Below the pieces are notes generated by a model. The model saw only the letters and a program-made list of their open reading frames with translations, did no database searches and was not told where the DNA came from. From Acidobacteriota bacterium (lineage in GTDB: Bacteria; Acidobacteriota; Holophagae; Acanthopleuribacterales; Acanthopleuribacteraceae): a DNA stretch of 64,000 nucleotides. The position numbers and the translations under genes are program-made. The DNA lies in contig JAGQSC010000036.1 in assembly GCA_020439745.1 (NCBI GenBank), positions 62,001-126,000 of the forward strand, given 5' to 3'. Of the stretch, positions 44,989 through 53,395 are shown piece after piece. Positions within the stretch are counted from its first letter, which is position 1. Each line of letters opens with the position of its first letter.

Positions 44989-45744
44989 CTAGGCGCGGGC
45001 AGGTACTTTGAATACGCTCTCAATGAGGTCCAGGCCACATGCAAGATTGTCGCACCAGTCAATGAACTGCTGGACCAGTTCCCTACCCTTGAACGCAGCA
45101 CCGTGTTGTGGGGCGATGATGTCAATATCCAGCGTTCGTACCATCTTCGCCCAGGCCTTTAAGGCGCGGTTGGCCGTCATGTAGCGCTGGTGAAAACCTT
45201 CCATGTAAGGCACATGGGTCATGAAATCTGTAACGAAGGCATAGTCCATGCCTAACGATGCACCTAGATCTCCAGAATACAAGATTTTAGAGGTGGGGTC
45301 GTACAGATGAAAATTACCCACGGAATGTAGAAAATGGGCAGGCAAGATCACTAACTCGCAACCACCCAAGTTCACCCACATGCCGTCATCGGGGATCGGT
45401 TTCAGGCGGTGTTCTACTAATCGGTCAACACCGAAGTGAGGCACAAAACGAATCCAAAGCTTGGAACACAGCGCTTCCGCATCGGTGGTCATCAGCCATC
45501 CATTGACGGCAGCGACGATGTCGGGGTCTTGGTGGGAAAGAAACAGGTACTTGAGGTCGTTGACCTTGATCAGTCCTGCAACCTGCGTGATGGTCTGTTT
45601 GTAAGCTTTATGGCCCCCTGGGTCCAATATCAGTCCTTGGCCCTTGTGCACGATCATGTGTTGATTAGCCTGTACGGCAAGGCCATGCCCATAGTCTTCA
45701 AGCCAAATATTCTTGTGGTCGTCTTGGTTGAAAAGTACTTCCAT
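44989..45744 (-). CDS. ODP-like diiron metallo-beta-lactamase-fold protein
   Basis: The 251-residue protein is a flavodiiron-type metallo-beta-lactamase fold without flavodoxin. Metal ligands can be followed: HQDPD at 71-75 (H-x-D-x-D; canonical H-x-E-x-D-H), H140 in AHFLHSVGNFH, D159 in SGDLGAS and H214 in PQHG. Such stand-alone oxygen-binding diiron proteins (ODP of Treponema) act as O2 sensors in chemotaxis. Replacement of Glu by Asp and of the last His by Ile may tune or remove oxygen chemistry. AGGAGGG is 5 bp before the ATG. Its operon neighbours are roadblock and receiver proteins. Confidence 0.82.
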   Translation of the reverse strand: MEVLFNQDDHKNIWLEDYGHGLAVQANQHMIVHKGQGLILDPGGHKAYKQTITQVAGLIKVNDLKYLFLSHQDPDIVAAVNGWLMTTDAEALCSKLWIRFVPHFGVDRLVEHRLKPIPDDGMWVNLGGCELVILPAHFLHSVGNFHLYDPTSKILYSGDLGASLGMDYAFVTDFMTHVPYMEGFHQRYMTANRALKAWAKMVRTLDIDIIAPQHGAAFKGRELVQQFIDWCDNLACGLDLIESVFKVPARA

Positions 45745-45753
45745 GATGCCCTC

Positions 45754-46119
45754 CTATAGAACCTTTCTGATCTGGTCGACACAGCGGCGCATGTCCAGAA
45801 AGATCAGTCCCAATTTGGCATGCTCGCTTGTAAGCACCATGAATACAGTGCCCTCGGAGGCCTGCGTGACGATCACATAACCCTTGTCGCCTTTCACAAA
45901 CACTTGTTCCATCTGGCCACGATTCAGTTCTTCGGCGGTTCGTGAACCCAGACTGAGCAGCGTCGATGTCATCCCCGCGATGCGGCCCTCATCGAAACTC
46001 GACGGGAAGGCCGAAGCAATCATGAGCCCGTCCTCGGACACGATGGCACAACCTTCCACGTCAGGCGTACCCGATTGCATAAAACGCAAAATATCGTTAA
46101 CTTGGTCGATTCGGCTCAT
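45754..46119 (-). CDS. Roadblock/LC7-domain protein (MglB-like)
   Basis: A 121-residue protein composed of one roadblock domain: helix SRIDQVNDILRFMQ, then DVEGCAIVSEDGLMIASAFP, a long helix (IAGMTSTLLSLGSRTAEEL), and VFVKGDKGYVIVTQASEGTVFMVL, a complete family pattern. Roadblock proteins such as MglB are GTPase-activating partners in polarity, or signal scaffolds; no mgl-type GTPase is in the window. First gene of the operon, with a strong AGGAGG 6 bp before the ATG and 460 bp of upstream non-coding sequence for its control. Confidence 0.92.
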   Translation of the reverse strand: MSRIDQVNDILRFMQSGTPDVEGCAIVSEDGLMIASAFPSSFDEGRIAGMTSTLLSLGSRTAEELNRGQMEQVFVKGDKGYVIVTQASEGTVFMVLTSEHAKLGLIFLDMRRCVDQIRKVL

Positions 46120-46579
46120 GTGAATCCTCCTGGATCAAAAGGTGCCAAGTGAGCGAATCGAGGAATGCCATGTGAGATGATTGAATCGAAATTCGGTCCT
46201 CATTCACTTTAGTTCAAGAGAGTTCCCGGTTCAAGTTGTATCGGTACGTTTATGACGAACTTGAGCATTTTTCCTTAATAACCGTCTTTTTAACAAACAG
46301 GAAACCATTACTTGACAATTTATTGGACGTGAAGCGAATTCGATCATTTGTTCTGGCCAAGGCGGAATTGACCGGGCGGTAACGCACTACTACATGTTAT
46401 TGGCGTGCTTATGCCCGTCATTGAAGACTGCATCGCACACGAAGTCTTTCATATACATGGTTTTCCACGCACACCAAAGAGCGGCTACGAGGTCTGACAG
46501 AATCCGTTGCATGATCCGAAATATGAAGACGGTTATGTCTTCATTCGCGCTTATTTTCGGTTGAAGGTGGTGAAGGGAT
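46120..46579. other. 460-bp non-coding stretch upstream of the roadblock operon
   Basis: It lies between the roadblock start and the 3' end of the secreted-protein gene at 46580. I see no gene. A possible minus-strand promoter is TTGAAC and TAAAGT with 17-bp spacing around 46195-46225, only a moderate match. A TTGACA on the plus strand at about 46312 has no fitting -10. The long regulatory space is unusual here and suggests controlled expression of the operon. Confidence 0.45.
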
Positions 46580-47287
46580 TCAGTAGCTGATGCTGCCGCT
46601 GGAGGGGATTGCTGGGTTTTGCCACAGGAAATTGACGTCGGACCCAGGGTAGGAACCCCGCAAAGCAGTTAGCGCAATGGGTTGGTCTGCGATCACCTCG
46701 AAATAGGAGGCACCGATTTCGGCTTCGCTGAGAAAGCCTGCATCTTTCAAGACCACCAATGTTTTCGTCATGGACGCAAGCGAGGTGGACACCTGCACAG
46801 CCATACGCTCCGTGCCGGAAGCATCGAACTGCGCTACCAAAACTGTGGTGGGAACGGTGCCTACGTTGACGATCGCCAATCCGTCAAAGACGTGGTCCCA
46901 GTTCCCGGGAAACAAACGCCAACGCTTCGACTGTTGACCGTACTCACTGACATGTGCAGGGCTACCGGTGCCTTTTGATGCATAAGCCACGCTCACCACG
47001 ACATTGTCATCGCCTTCAATGACCATATGCGACACATCATCGGTTTTGAACAAATCGTCTAAGGAATAGAAGCTCGAAACATTGGCAGTCATGGTACCGC
47101 GAAACGCAATCTGGCCTCCGGTACTTGTATATGCGGTAATGGTGCAATCCATATCCGCATTGTTCAAGTTGGAGATAACGACGGAAGTGGTAAATCCACC
47201 ATTCGGTGCCGTCACATGGGGAATGATCCTCATTTGGGCAAAGGCACTGAAACTCATCAATAGACCCAAAAAACACCGTATGTTCAT
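46580..47287 (-). CDS. Small secreted protein composed of PHV/LFG-type modules
   Basis: The 235-residue product from ATG 47287 (AGGAG-type site upstream) has a signal peptide (MNIRCFLGLLMSFSAFA) and two beta modules of about 100 residues. The first begins IIPHVTAPNGGFTTSVVISN and continues CTITAYTSTGGQI; the second contains FDGLAIVNVGTVPTTVLVAQF. The pattern (PHV, W/F-x-S/G-L/I-V-I-x-N, then a Gly turn) matches the C-termini of the metzincin at 14349 and the PKD protein at 30032. It is a free-standing version of that module. Function unknown. Confidence 0.75.
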   Translation of the reverse strand: MNIRCFLGLLMSFSAFAQMRIIPHVTAPNGGFTTSVVISNLNNADMDCTITAYTSTGGQIAFRGTMTANVSSFYSLDDLFKTDDVSHMVIEGDDNVVVSVAYASKGTGSPAHVSEYGQQSKRWRLFPGNWDHVFDGLAIVNVGTVPTTVLVAQFDASGTERMAVQVSTSLASMTKTLVVLKDAGFLSEAEIGASYFEVIADQPIALTALRGSYPGSDVNFLWQNPAIPSSGSISY

Positions 47288-47391
47288 GTCAGGCTCCTTT
47301 ATGATCAAATTGTCTGAGGGGGAGACTAGCTAAATCATAACGCCGATCACCCTTGTCAGGTCAAGAAGTGGCGATTTGGGGGTTAACTGAA

Positions 47392-48204
47392 TTAGGCAGC
47401 GGTTCCCTGGACCGATCTACCTTTGATGGCCCATGCACGTGCTTTGAGACTTATCTGACCATGAGCGTTGGGTTGAAGGCGCTGTTTCAGATTTTCAATG
47501 AGGCGTTCACGGCCAGCTTGATCCAGCGAAGCCACATATGCTGGGGCGGGTCCTGTCCCGCCCAGGAATGGTTGCCAGTAATCATCGAAGCTATTGAAGT
47601 TTGTGACTATGGATATGGGCTCACACATCACATCCTTCAATCCGGCTCTGTTGAAAAGGTCGATTAGGGCGCTGCGGCGGCAGAGGGGAAAGCGGGTACC
47701 CTCATCCACGTCATGGGCAGATTCGTCCTCTGACGTGGCTGCATCCCAAAAATGGCGCAGAAACGACATACCCACGCTGTAATCCCAAACACATGCTGAG
47801 ACCATGCCTTGCGTGGCTGTGACGGATCGCATTTGATTGATGGCAGCCAGTGGGTCTGACATGAAATTCAAGGCAAGCAACGAGGATACTCAGTCAAAAC
47901 CGCCCGGGAATCGAGGCAGATTATCGGTTCCCCCAACCACAAACGATTGCCGAGCATCGCTCTGTCTGGCTTGAGCAAAGGCGATGAATGGCGCGGCGGG
48001 GTCACATCCGACCACGGCTTTTGGTTGGGCCACATCACAAATGGCCTGAGTGAGGGCACCGGTGCCGCAACCCACATCTAACCAATTGAGTGCTGGAGGA
48101 AGTTGAAGCCATGACACGAATGCTGGTGCCAGACACCGACTCCAACGACCCATGAACTGCTCGTAGCTGGTACTGGTCTTCCATGAGTCATTGTGTTCGG
48201 GCAT
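47392..48204 (-). pseudogene. Class I SAM-dependent methyltransferase with an in-frame TGA
   Basis: From ATG 48204 (GGAGGAA site) the frame encodes a typical methyltransferase: NWLDVGCGTGALTQAI (SAM-binding glycine loop), VGCDPAAPFIAFA, then FPGGFD, after which TGA at 47892-47890 interrupts. In the same frame it continues VSSLLALNFMSDPLAAINQMRSVT, exactly the expected next motif (FDxVVSxLxLNF), and runs to 47392 without another stop. One base change could have created the stop; the site normally has a small residue. The rest is intact, so it is a young pseudogene, an assembly error or, less likely, a recoded codon. It lies downstream of the cluster ending at 48717, on the same strand. Confidence 0.75.
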
Positions 48205-48440
48205 ATTCAGTTCCTCCAAAGCGATTATCTTGGTCTACCGTCAGTCAGATGCAAAGGTGCATGCACGCTCATTGTAAGTCGAGTCGAGTTTTAGCGCCTA
48301 AAAGGCACGCTCGCTGTGATACACGCAACCGATGGGTGGTGCAAGTTGCCGACCCATTAGAATTCCATAAAGAAATGGTTACAGGCGACAATGATCGCTC
48401 AATCTGCGCTAAAAGGGTTGCTGAACCGGAAGGAGGTTCT

Positions 48441-48713
48441 ATGCATTCAAGTTGGTCTTCAATGGATCCTGGCTTGTTCACTTTGAAGCCAGGTAATGAC
48501 GCGATGTATGCAGCATTGATGTCATTTTTTCAGATGCGCCCGTCTACTAGGTGGACCGCAGATGGACGCTGGTTTCGCTGGAGTATATGTCCTGATGAAT
48601 ACGATGGTCGCATTCAGGAACTCATTGATTTCCTTGGCCATGCCGTCGCTCCAATTGACAACCACATCACTAAGAATCATGGACAATCGTTGTGTGCTGA
48701 GCCCGCTGCCTGA
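48441..48713 (+). CDS. Small hypothetical protein
   Basis: A 90-residue frame from ATG 48441 has a strong AGGAGG ribosome site 4 bp upstream. The product (MHSSWSSMDPGLFTLKPG, then RWFRWSICPDEYDGRIQELIDFLGHAV) is Trp- and His-rich, soluble and without recognised motifs. No family is recognised. It lies in a 230-bp gap and ends 3 bp from the stop of the GH3-type gene, head-on. Confidence 0.4.
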   Translation: MHSSWSSMDPGLFTLKPGNDAMYAALMSFFQMRPSTRWTADGRWFRWSICPDEYDGRIQELIDFLGHAVAPIDNHITKNHGQSLCAEPAA

Positions 48714-48716
48714 TCG

Positions 48717-50249
48717 TTAGTGCGGTTCTGGCGCTGCGAGCGCCAGGACCTTGACACCACCCCGTACGCGATTGGATGCTACCGCATCCGACAAGGCGCG
48801 TTTTTGTGGGTGATAATCAATGTGTTTCACGGACAAAGGCTTCAGTTGTCCTTGGTTTCGAGCCTGTGCATAGTATGGGTTGTCGCTTAAGAGTAGGTCC
48901 AAATGATGGCCGATGTCGGGATGAGTTGGCGACCCTAGCAATAGCCTGTAATGGGGTGGGTCAAGAACGGGCGCCAAGACTGACCGGTCATCTAAGCCTG
49001 CTTTGCGCATGGCGTCCGCCACAAACGCCTCATTTAGTTTCTCGCCAACCAAGTCTGACGTGTGGTCTGTTTTGCCGTTGAAGCGAATGGACGGAGTTTG
49101 ACCGAGAAAACCTGTGACGCGTACTTGATCGAACATCCGGTAACGATAAAGGCCTCCACGCGTGGTGATGATCAAGGAATACGCCTTATCCTCTTCCAAT
49201 TGGTGTGCGAGGAAGACCTGATCTTTTTCATCCATGAACTCAAAGAAGGCACCAAACAGAGCGAGCGGCCAACACCCTTGAAAGGGTAGAGATACGCAGG
49301 CTTCGGTGGCCAAAATGCCCTTGGGTACCAACCTGGATTTTGGGAACAGTGTGTGCAAGTGTTCGGCAGCTCCGCGAGCGTGCCCATCGGCCCAGCAGGA
49401 AATATGCGCCAATTGAGGCCAGATCCTCTGGGGTTGATTAGGATCCCGTTGGCCCAAGCGTTTGGCAGCCGCCATGTTTTTGACTCGAACCGAGCGGCCA
49501 TGCACGTGGTACGTTTTCCCCTCCCGCAAGATCATCATCAAATGATCCCATTGACTGACCATGGCTTCGCACAATTGTGAGAAAAAGCTGGGGTGCCACA
49601 CACTGACTAGGGAAAGTTGGTGAGCCTGTAATAGGTGGAGCAATGTGAGTTCTTGGAAATCGGAGCCCGCATGCTGGATCCATGATGGCACGGGCCATAT
49701 CCTCTGTATGAATGGGCGCAGCCAACCGCCGTAGGCGGCATCATCCTCAAATCCTAAAGGGACGGCCGACGCAATATCCGGCATCGTGATGGCTGGCGAG
49801 ATCGACCAATATGCAGGTCCTGCCATGACCTCTGGCTGCTGAGTAAAGATATCGGCCATCCACAAATTTGCCAGTGTCTTGAAGCTGGCGAGCTGGGATT
49901 TGGTCATCGGAATCCATTTGACGGCGTTCGTGCTACCGGACGTAGGTACGAGTCGTGTCACGTCGTCGCGCGTAAGCACGCGGCGATTGCCGGTGCGAAT
50001 CCGGTCGATGGCACCAACATAGTCATCATATTGTGTAAGCGGCACCGAACGCTGATAGTCATCGACACTCTTGATTCTTTCGAATCCATGTTGCTTGCCA
50101 AAGTCTGTTTGGCAATTCGCCTGCACAATTTCAAAGAGTAATTTGGCTTGAACCTTTTTTGGCCGTAACAAGTCGCGTTCAAACGTCCTTTGCTGGCGTT
50201 GTCCAAGCCATCGCCAGGCTCGATTGATCCATCTGCAAGTCTGCGTCAT
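48717..50249 (-). CDS. GH3-family acyl-adenylating enzyme
   Basis: The 510-residue product starts at ATG 50249, overlapping the previous stop (ATGA). It is GH3-like (plant-type acyl acid-amido synthetase superfamily): LVPTSGSTNAVKWIPMTKSQL is the ATP-phosphate loop, LGFEDDAAYGGWL and RGGLYRYRMFDQVRVTGFLG hold the acyl/AMP contacts, and FNGKTDHTSDLVGEKLNEAFV is the conserved C-terminal hinge (Asp-Leu-x-Gly-Glu-Lys). GH3 proteins activate carboxylic acids as acyl-AMP and couple them to amines. As the last gene of the nine-gene cluster it probably tailors an acid made by the others. Confidence 0.92.
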   Translation of the reverse strand: MTQTCRWINRAWRWLGQRQQRTFERDLLRPKKVQAKLLFEIVQANCQTDFGKQHGFERIKSVDDYQRSVPLTQYDDYVGAIDRIRTGNRRVLTRDDVTRLVPTSGSTNAVKWIPMTKSQLASFKTLANLWMADIFTQQPEVMAGPAYWSISPAITMPDIASAVPLGFEDDAAYGGWLRPFIQRIWPVPSWIQHAGSDFQELTLLHLLQAHQLSLVSVWHPSFFSQLCEAMVSQWDHLMMILREGKTYHVHGRSVRVKNMAAAKRLGQRDPNQPQRIWPQLAHISCWADGHARGAAEHLHTLFPKSRLVPKGILATEACVSLPFQGCWPLALFGAFFEFMDEKDQVFLAHQLEEDKAYSLIITTRGGLYRYRMFDQVRVTGFLGQTPSIRFNGKTDHTSDLVGEKLNEAFVADAMRKAGLDDRSVLAPVLDPPHYRLLLGSPTHPDIGHHLDLLLSDNPYYAQARNQGQLKPLSVKHIDYHPQKRALSDAVASNRVRGGVKVLALAAPEPH

Positions 50250-50947
50250 GACTGGTGCGTGAAGAGGGGCGATCGACCAAAGACCATGCGATGCCCTGCG
50301 GGCGTCAGATTGTCTATGGAAATTTGTGTCAGACACACAAGTTCGTCTCCAAGGTAGTGTTTCGGATTGACGGTCTCGAAAAAACGAACAAAGGGGTCTC
50401 GAGCTAATCGCGCTGGAACATCGCGCAAATGGGTACGCAACACCTGCGGATTGTCAAATACGACCAAGCCAGTGTTGGGATCGTATTTTCTGCCAAACAA
50501 CTCAAGCGCAAGAGCTGCGGATTTGTCTTTCAGAAATGGCGATTCCTGCTCTGGGTGGGGATAGAATCGTTGCCAAAATGTGGGCAGAAATCGATAGGTT
50601 CGGATACCTGACGAGATCAACAACCAGTAAAGTGAAGTGTTATCCGTATGCAGGTTCAGTACGGACTTGATCCAGCATCGCGCCATGGCAGAGCTGTTCC
50701 ATACGCTGGGGTCCATAATCGTGTCACCTGAATAGATAAAGGCGGAGGTGTGTTCCTGGCGATACAGCATGGTAGAAAATCCCACCAGTTTTCCCTTGTC
50801 TTCAATCAACAGTGCGCCAGTCTTAGCATCCAGGTCGCTCTTAAACTTGTGTGGTGACACGCCGTCAAAATGGCTGCACATGAGCTTGTACATGTTATTG
50901 ACTTGGGCAGACGACAGTTCATTGATCTTGAGGAAGTGTCCAATCAC
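50246..50947 (-). CDS. GNAT-like protein, second of two
   Basis: The 233-residue protein has an N-terminal acyltransferase-like segment: an EDKGKLVGFSTMLY strand pair and SGDTIMDPSVWNSSAMARCWI, reminiscent of GNAT motifs A and B, though the CoA-binding R/Q-x-x-G-x-G/A loop is not clear. The middle segment ISSGIRTYRFLPTFWQRFYP and the C-terminus (VCLTQISIDNLTP) are not assigned. It overlaps the upstream 357-residue gene by 4 bp. Weak family call; acyl transfer is consistent with the cluster. Confidence 0.55.
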   Translation of the reverse strand: MIGHFLKINELSSAQVNNMYKLMCSHFDGVSPHKFKSDLDAKTGALLIEDKGKLVGFSTMLYRQEHTSAFIYSGDTIMDPSVWNSSAMARCWIKSVLNLHTDNTSLYWLLISSGIRTYRFLPTFWQRFYPHPEQESPFLKDKSAALALELFGRKYDPNTGLVVFDNPQVLRTHLRDVPARLARDPFVRFFETVNPKHYLGDELVCLTQISIDNLTPAGHRMVFGRSPLFTHQS

Positions 50948-52017
50948 AGGGTTGCGACCTCCAAATGAACAAGTCCGCTAGCAGGCGGATTAGCTGAGGG
51001 CTCGTAGGCCACTGTGTAAATGTGGCTTTCAATCGTCCGAGCATGAAGACGCTTGGCGGCTACCTGTGCCAACGCTCTTCGTGCGTCCAATCCCAAGACC
51101 AGGTATTGCAGTCCCTTGCGACGGGCAATTGCTTTCAGACGGCTAATCATTTCCATGAACACATCCTCGTTTTCGTCTTGAACGGCTAAAAGGGATACGT
51201 ACCCCAGATTCAGTTGTCTACCTGCTGATGGCAATGTGGGCTTTCCCGCGACCGTTAAGCCGAGGTTGATAAACCCACGAAAACGAGCGACCAAAGGCGC
51301 ATAGCCTGTCACGGTCGTTTGCTTAAAGGCTCGTTGGTCCCACACTGCACCCGTGGCCACAGGAACGCCGCCATCTTCGATCATGGTGCAAGATTCTGCA
51401 TCCACGCCTTTCAGTAGGTGACTGCCAAAATCAGACTCCTGCCAGGCAGGTGCAAAGTCAAAACGGCGATTGGTCTGATTAATGAAGCTTATGAACCTGG
51501 GTAATTCCTCAGGCTGGAGTTTGGCTCCTTTGCATCGGCTTTTTCCTGTGGTCATGACGAAGGTTTTGAATGGAGCAACAGCTCGGTATTTTGGCAGATG
51601 AGACAGGTTTCTTTCCAATAGGCGACGTGCTTCGCGATTGTCGCTGAGGATGGATGTGATGTCGTAAGGCAGCTCTTGGGCCTGGTGATCGTCACGGCAA
51701 GCCCTAAATCCTGCGGCTAGGGGTTTTATGCGTCCCTTGAGGCAACCATGCACACGCAGACTGCCCAAGTATCCCAAGGCGCACACTTCTCCGTCGACCC
51801 AAACCGGTCGGACCGATCTGCAACACATGCCGATCACTTCGTGGCGTTCATTTTTGGCCACGAAAACGCTGTTTCGGACGCCCTCCACGCTCAAGGCATC
51901 GAAAAACGAGGGTCGGCGCTCAAGTGCCAATGAGATTCTGCCTTTCATGGCCTTGTCCGACTGCAGGGCGCAAATGGCTGCGTTGTCGTCGGCATTTGCC
52001 GATTCAACCTGCCACAT
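50944..52017 (-). CDS. GNAT-superfamily protein, first of two
   Basis: The 357-residue product from ATG 52017 (AAGGAG 7 bp upstream) resembles a duplicated GNAT fold. The first half shows VFVAKNERHEVIGMCCRSV and ALGYLGSLRVHGCLKGRIKPL, the motif A area with a Leu-Arg-Val-x6-Gly CoA loop; the second half has a second acyltransferase-like core (LGYVSLLAVQDENEDVFMEMI, GLQYLVLGLDARRALAQVA). GNATs acylate amines or hydroxyls. It overlaps the radical SAM stop by 14 bp. Confidence 0.65.
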   Translation of the reverse strand: MWQVESANADDNAAICALQSDKAMKGRISLALERRPSFFDALSVEGVRNSVFVAKNERHEVIGMCCRSVRPVWVDGEVCALGYLGSLRVHGCLKGRIKPLAAGFRACRDDHQAQELPYDITSILSDNREARRLLERNLSHLPKYRAVAPFKTFVMTTGKSRCKGAKLQPEELPRFISFINQTNRRFDFAPAWQESDFGSHLLKGVDAESCTMIEDGGVPVATGAVWDQRAFKQTTVTGYAPLVARFRGFINLGLTVAGKPTLPSAGRQLNLGYVSLLAVQDENEDVFMEMISRLKAIARRKGLQYLVLGLDARRALAQVAAKRLHARTIESHIYTVAYEPSANPPASGLVHLEVATL

Positions 52018-53395
52018 GCACCAACTCCTTGGCCATGTCACTTTTGAGGATGGTCCCTTGCCAGTTCATGTCGCCCATGGGTAGCCCATTTCGCCCAGAT
52101 ATATCCCGTTGGTGCATCCAATTGATCATGAAGTAATTGAATAACATACGTGGGTTTTGCCATTGGACGCGATGTTTGCATCGCTGCAGTATGCTCGGCC
52201 AGCTGTAGAAATTCGTCCGCGCCTCAACGCATAAATGCGCGAGTTCTTCGCGCGACATCTGAGCCGGTTCAAAGGGGATGTCGTTGTAGCGATAGCGATC
52301 ATCAAGCCACCAGGCATCGTACAAAAGACGGCGTTCTTCGACCATGCGCCGGTAAAGAGGGGTACCGGGAAATGGCGTAATGTGGTTGAACGCGGCGATG
52401 AACAGGCCCTGCTGCCGTGCGAAACACACAGTTTCTTCGATCGAAGAACGGCTATCACCGTCGTAGCCGAAGACGAAGGTACCGTATACGCGAAGACCCG
52501 CTTTTCGGAGGTTCTCAAGTGCCGTGGCAGCACCGCCCTGCATGAGATTGAAACCCTTATGCATGGTCTTAAGGGTGGCAGGATTCAACGACTCCAATCC
52601 CACCAACACGCCTTGGCAGCCGGATTCGCGCATCAATTGAAGTGCTTCGTGATCGTGCGCCACATGAATGGCGGTTTGGCTAACCCATCGGATACCCAAC
52701 GGCCGAATGGCCCGCATGAATTCCTTAGCTGCCTCCAGGTTGCAGGTCATGTTGTCGTCAATAAAGAAGATGAGTCGTTTGGGTGAGATGGCGCGGATTT
52801 CAGCCACTACTTGGTCTATGGGTCGATGTTGATGTTGCGACTGATGAAAGCTCATGACCGCACAGAAGTCACAACGGAATCGACAACCTCGAGCGAATTC
52901 GATTAGATGTAACGGCAAATATTTCTTGTCGCGGTAGATGGCTCGATCTGGAATTATGTGGGGTGTGGAACCCATTGCTCGGTAGAGCGGTTTCGCTGTG
53001 CTATGTCGGTAGTCGTCCACCAGTTCCGCAAACACAGATTCAGCCTCTCCCAAAACCAGCGTTTCACAATACTGCCGAACCTCGTCGGGGCAAAGTGTAG
53101 CGTGATAACCACCCATAACCACGGGGACACCGCGGACGCGGTAACTAGAGGCAATCTGATAGGCGCGTTTCGCGGTGTAGGTCTCCACAGAGATGCAAAC
53201 AAGGTCTGTGGGTTGGTCGAATGGAATGGATTCCAGGCGGTCGTCATAGAACCGGGCCGATACGTCGCCGGGTAAGAGAGCGGCCAGGGTGGCTACTGGT
53301 AGGGGCTCCATTAGCCAGGTACGAATGTAGGCTGTCATGCCCAAGTGACGGCCTACGCAAGGGTGGATAAAGGTTACGCGGAAAGGTTTGGCCAT
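52004..53395 (-). CDS. B12-binding radical SAM protein, second of two
   Basis: The 463-residue protein has an N-terminal cobalamin-binding-like Rossmann domain (PVVMGGYHATLCPDEVRQY), then the radical SAM core with CRFRCDFC (C-x3-C-x2-C, the 4Fe-4S site), FFIDDNMTCNL and GVLVGLESLNPATLKTMHKG. Such enzymes methylate unreactive carbons or build rings in natural-product and lipid pathways. It overlaps the first radical SAM gene by 22 bp, with a GGAGC ribosome site. Substrate unknown. Confidence 0.92.
   Translation of the reverse strand: MAKPFRVTFIHPCVGRHLGMTAYIRTWLMEPLPVATLAALLPGDVSARFYDDRLESIPFDQPTDLVCISVETYTAKRAYQIASSYRVRGVPVVMGGYHATLCPDEVRQYCETLVLGEAESVFAELVDDYRHSTAKPLYRAMGSTPHIIPDRAIYRDKKYLPLHLIEFARGCRFRCDFCAVMSFHQSQHQHRPIDQVVAEIRAISPKRLIFFIDDNMTCNLEAAKEFMRAIRPLGIRWVSQTAIHVAHDHEALQLMRESGCQGVLVGLESLNPATLKTMHKGFNLMQGGAATALENLRKAGLRVYGTFVFGYDGDSRSSIEETVCFARQQGLFIAAFNHITPFPGTPLYRRMVEERRLLYDAWWLDDRYRYNDIPFEPAQMSREELAHLCVEARTNFYSWPSILQRCKHRVQWQNPRMLFNYFMINWMHQRDISGRNGLPMGDMNWQGTILKSDMAKELVHVAG

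Noticed and set aside
46120-46145. A TTGGCAC sequence resembling a sigma-54 -24 element before the roadblock gene
   Set aside because: No GC at the -12 position with proper spacing, and it lies almost against the ribosome site.
46411-46497. A 28-codon ORF with an HExxH-like HEVFH
   Set aside because: Too short for a zinc peptidase, no ribosome site, and it lies in an otherwise gene-free stretch.
47890-47892. Selenocysteine at the methyltransferase TGA
   Set aside because: No bSECIS-type hairpin was visible right after the codon and no selenoprotein machinery is in view; I keep it only as an alternative.
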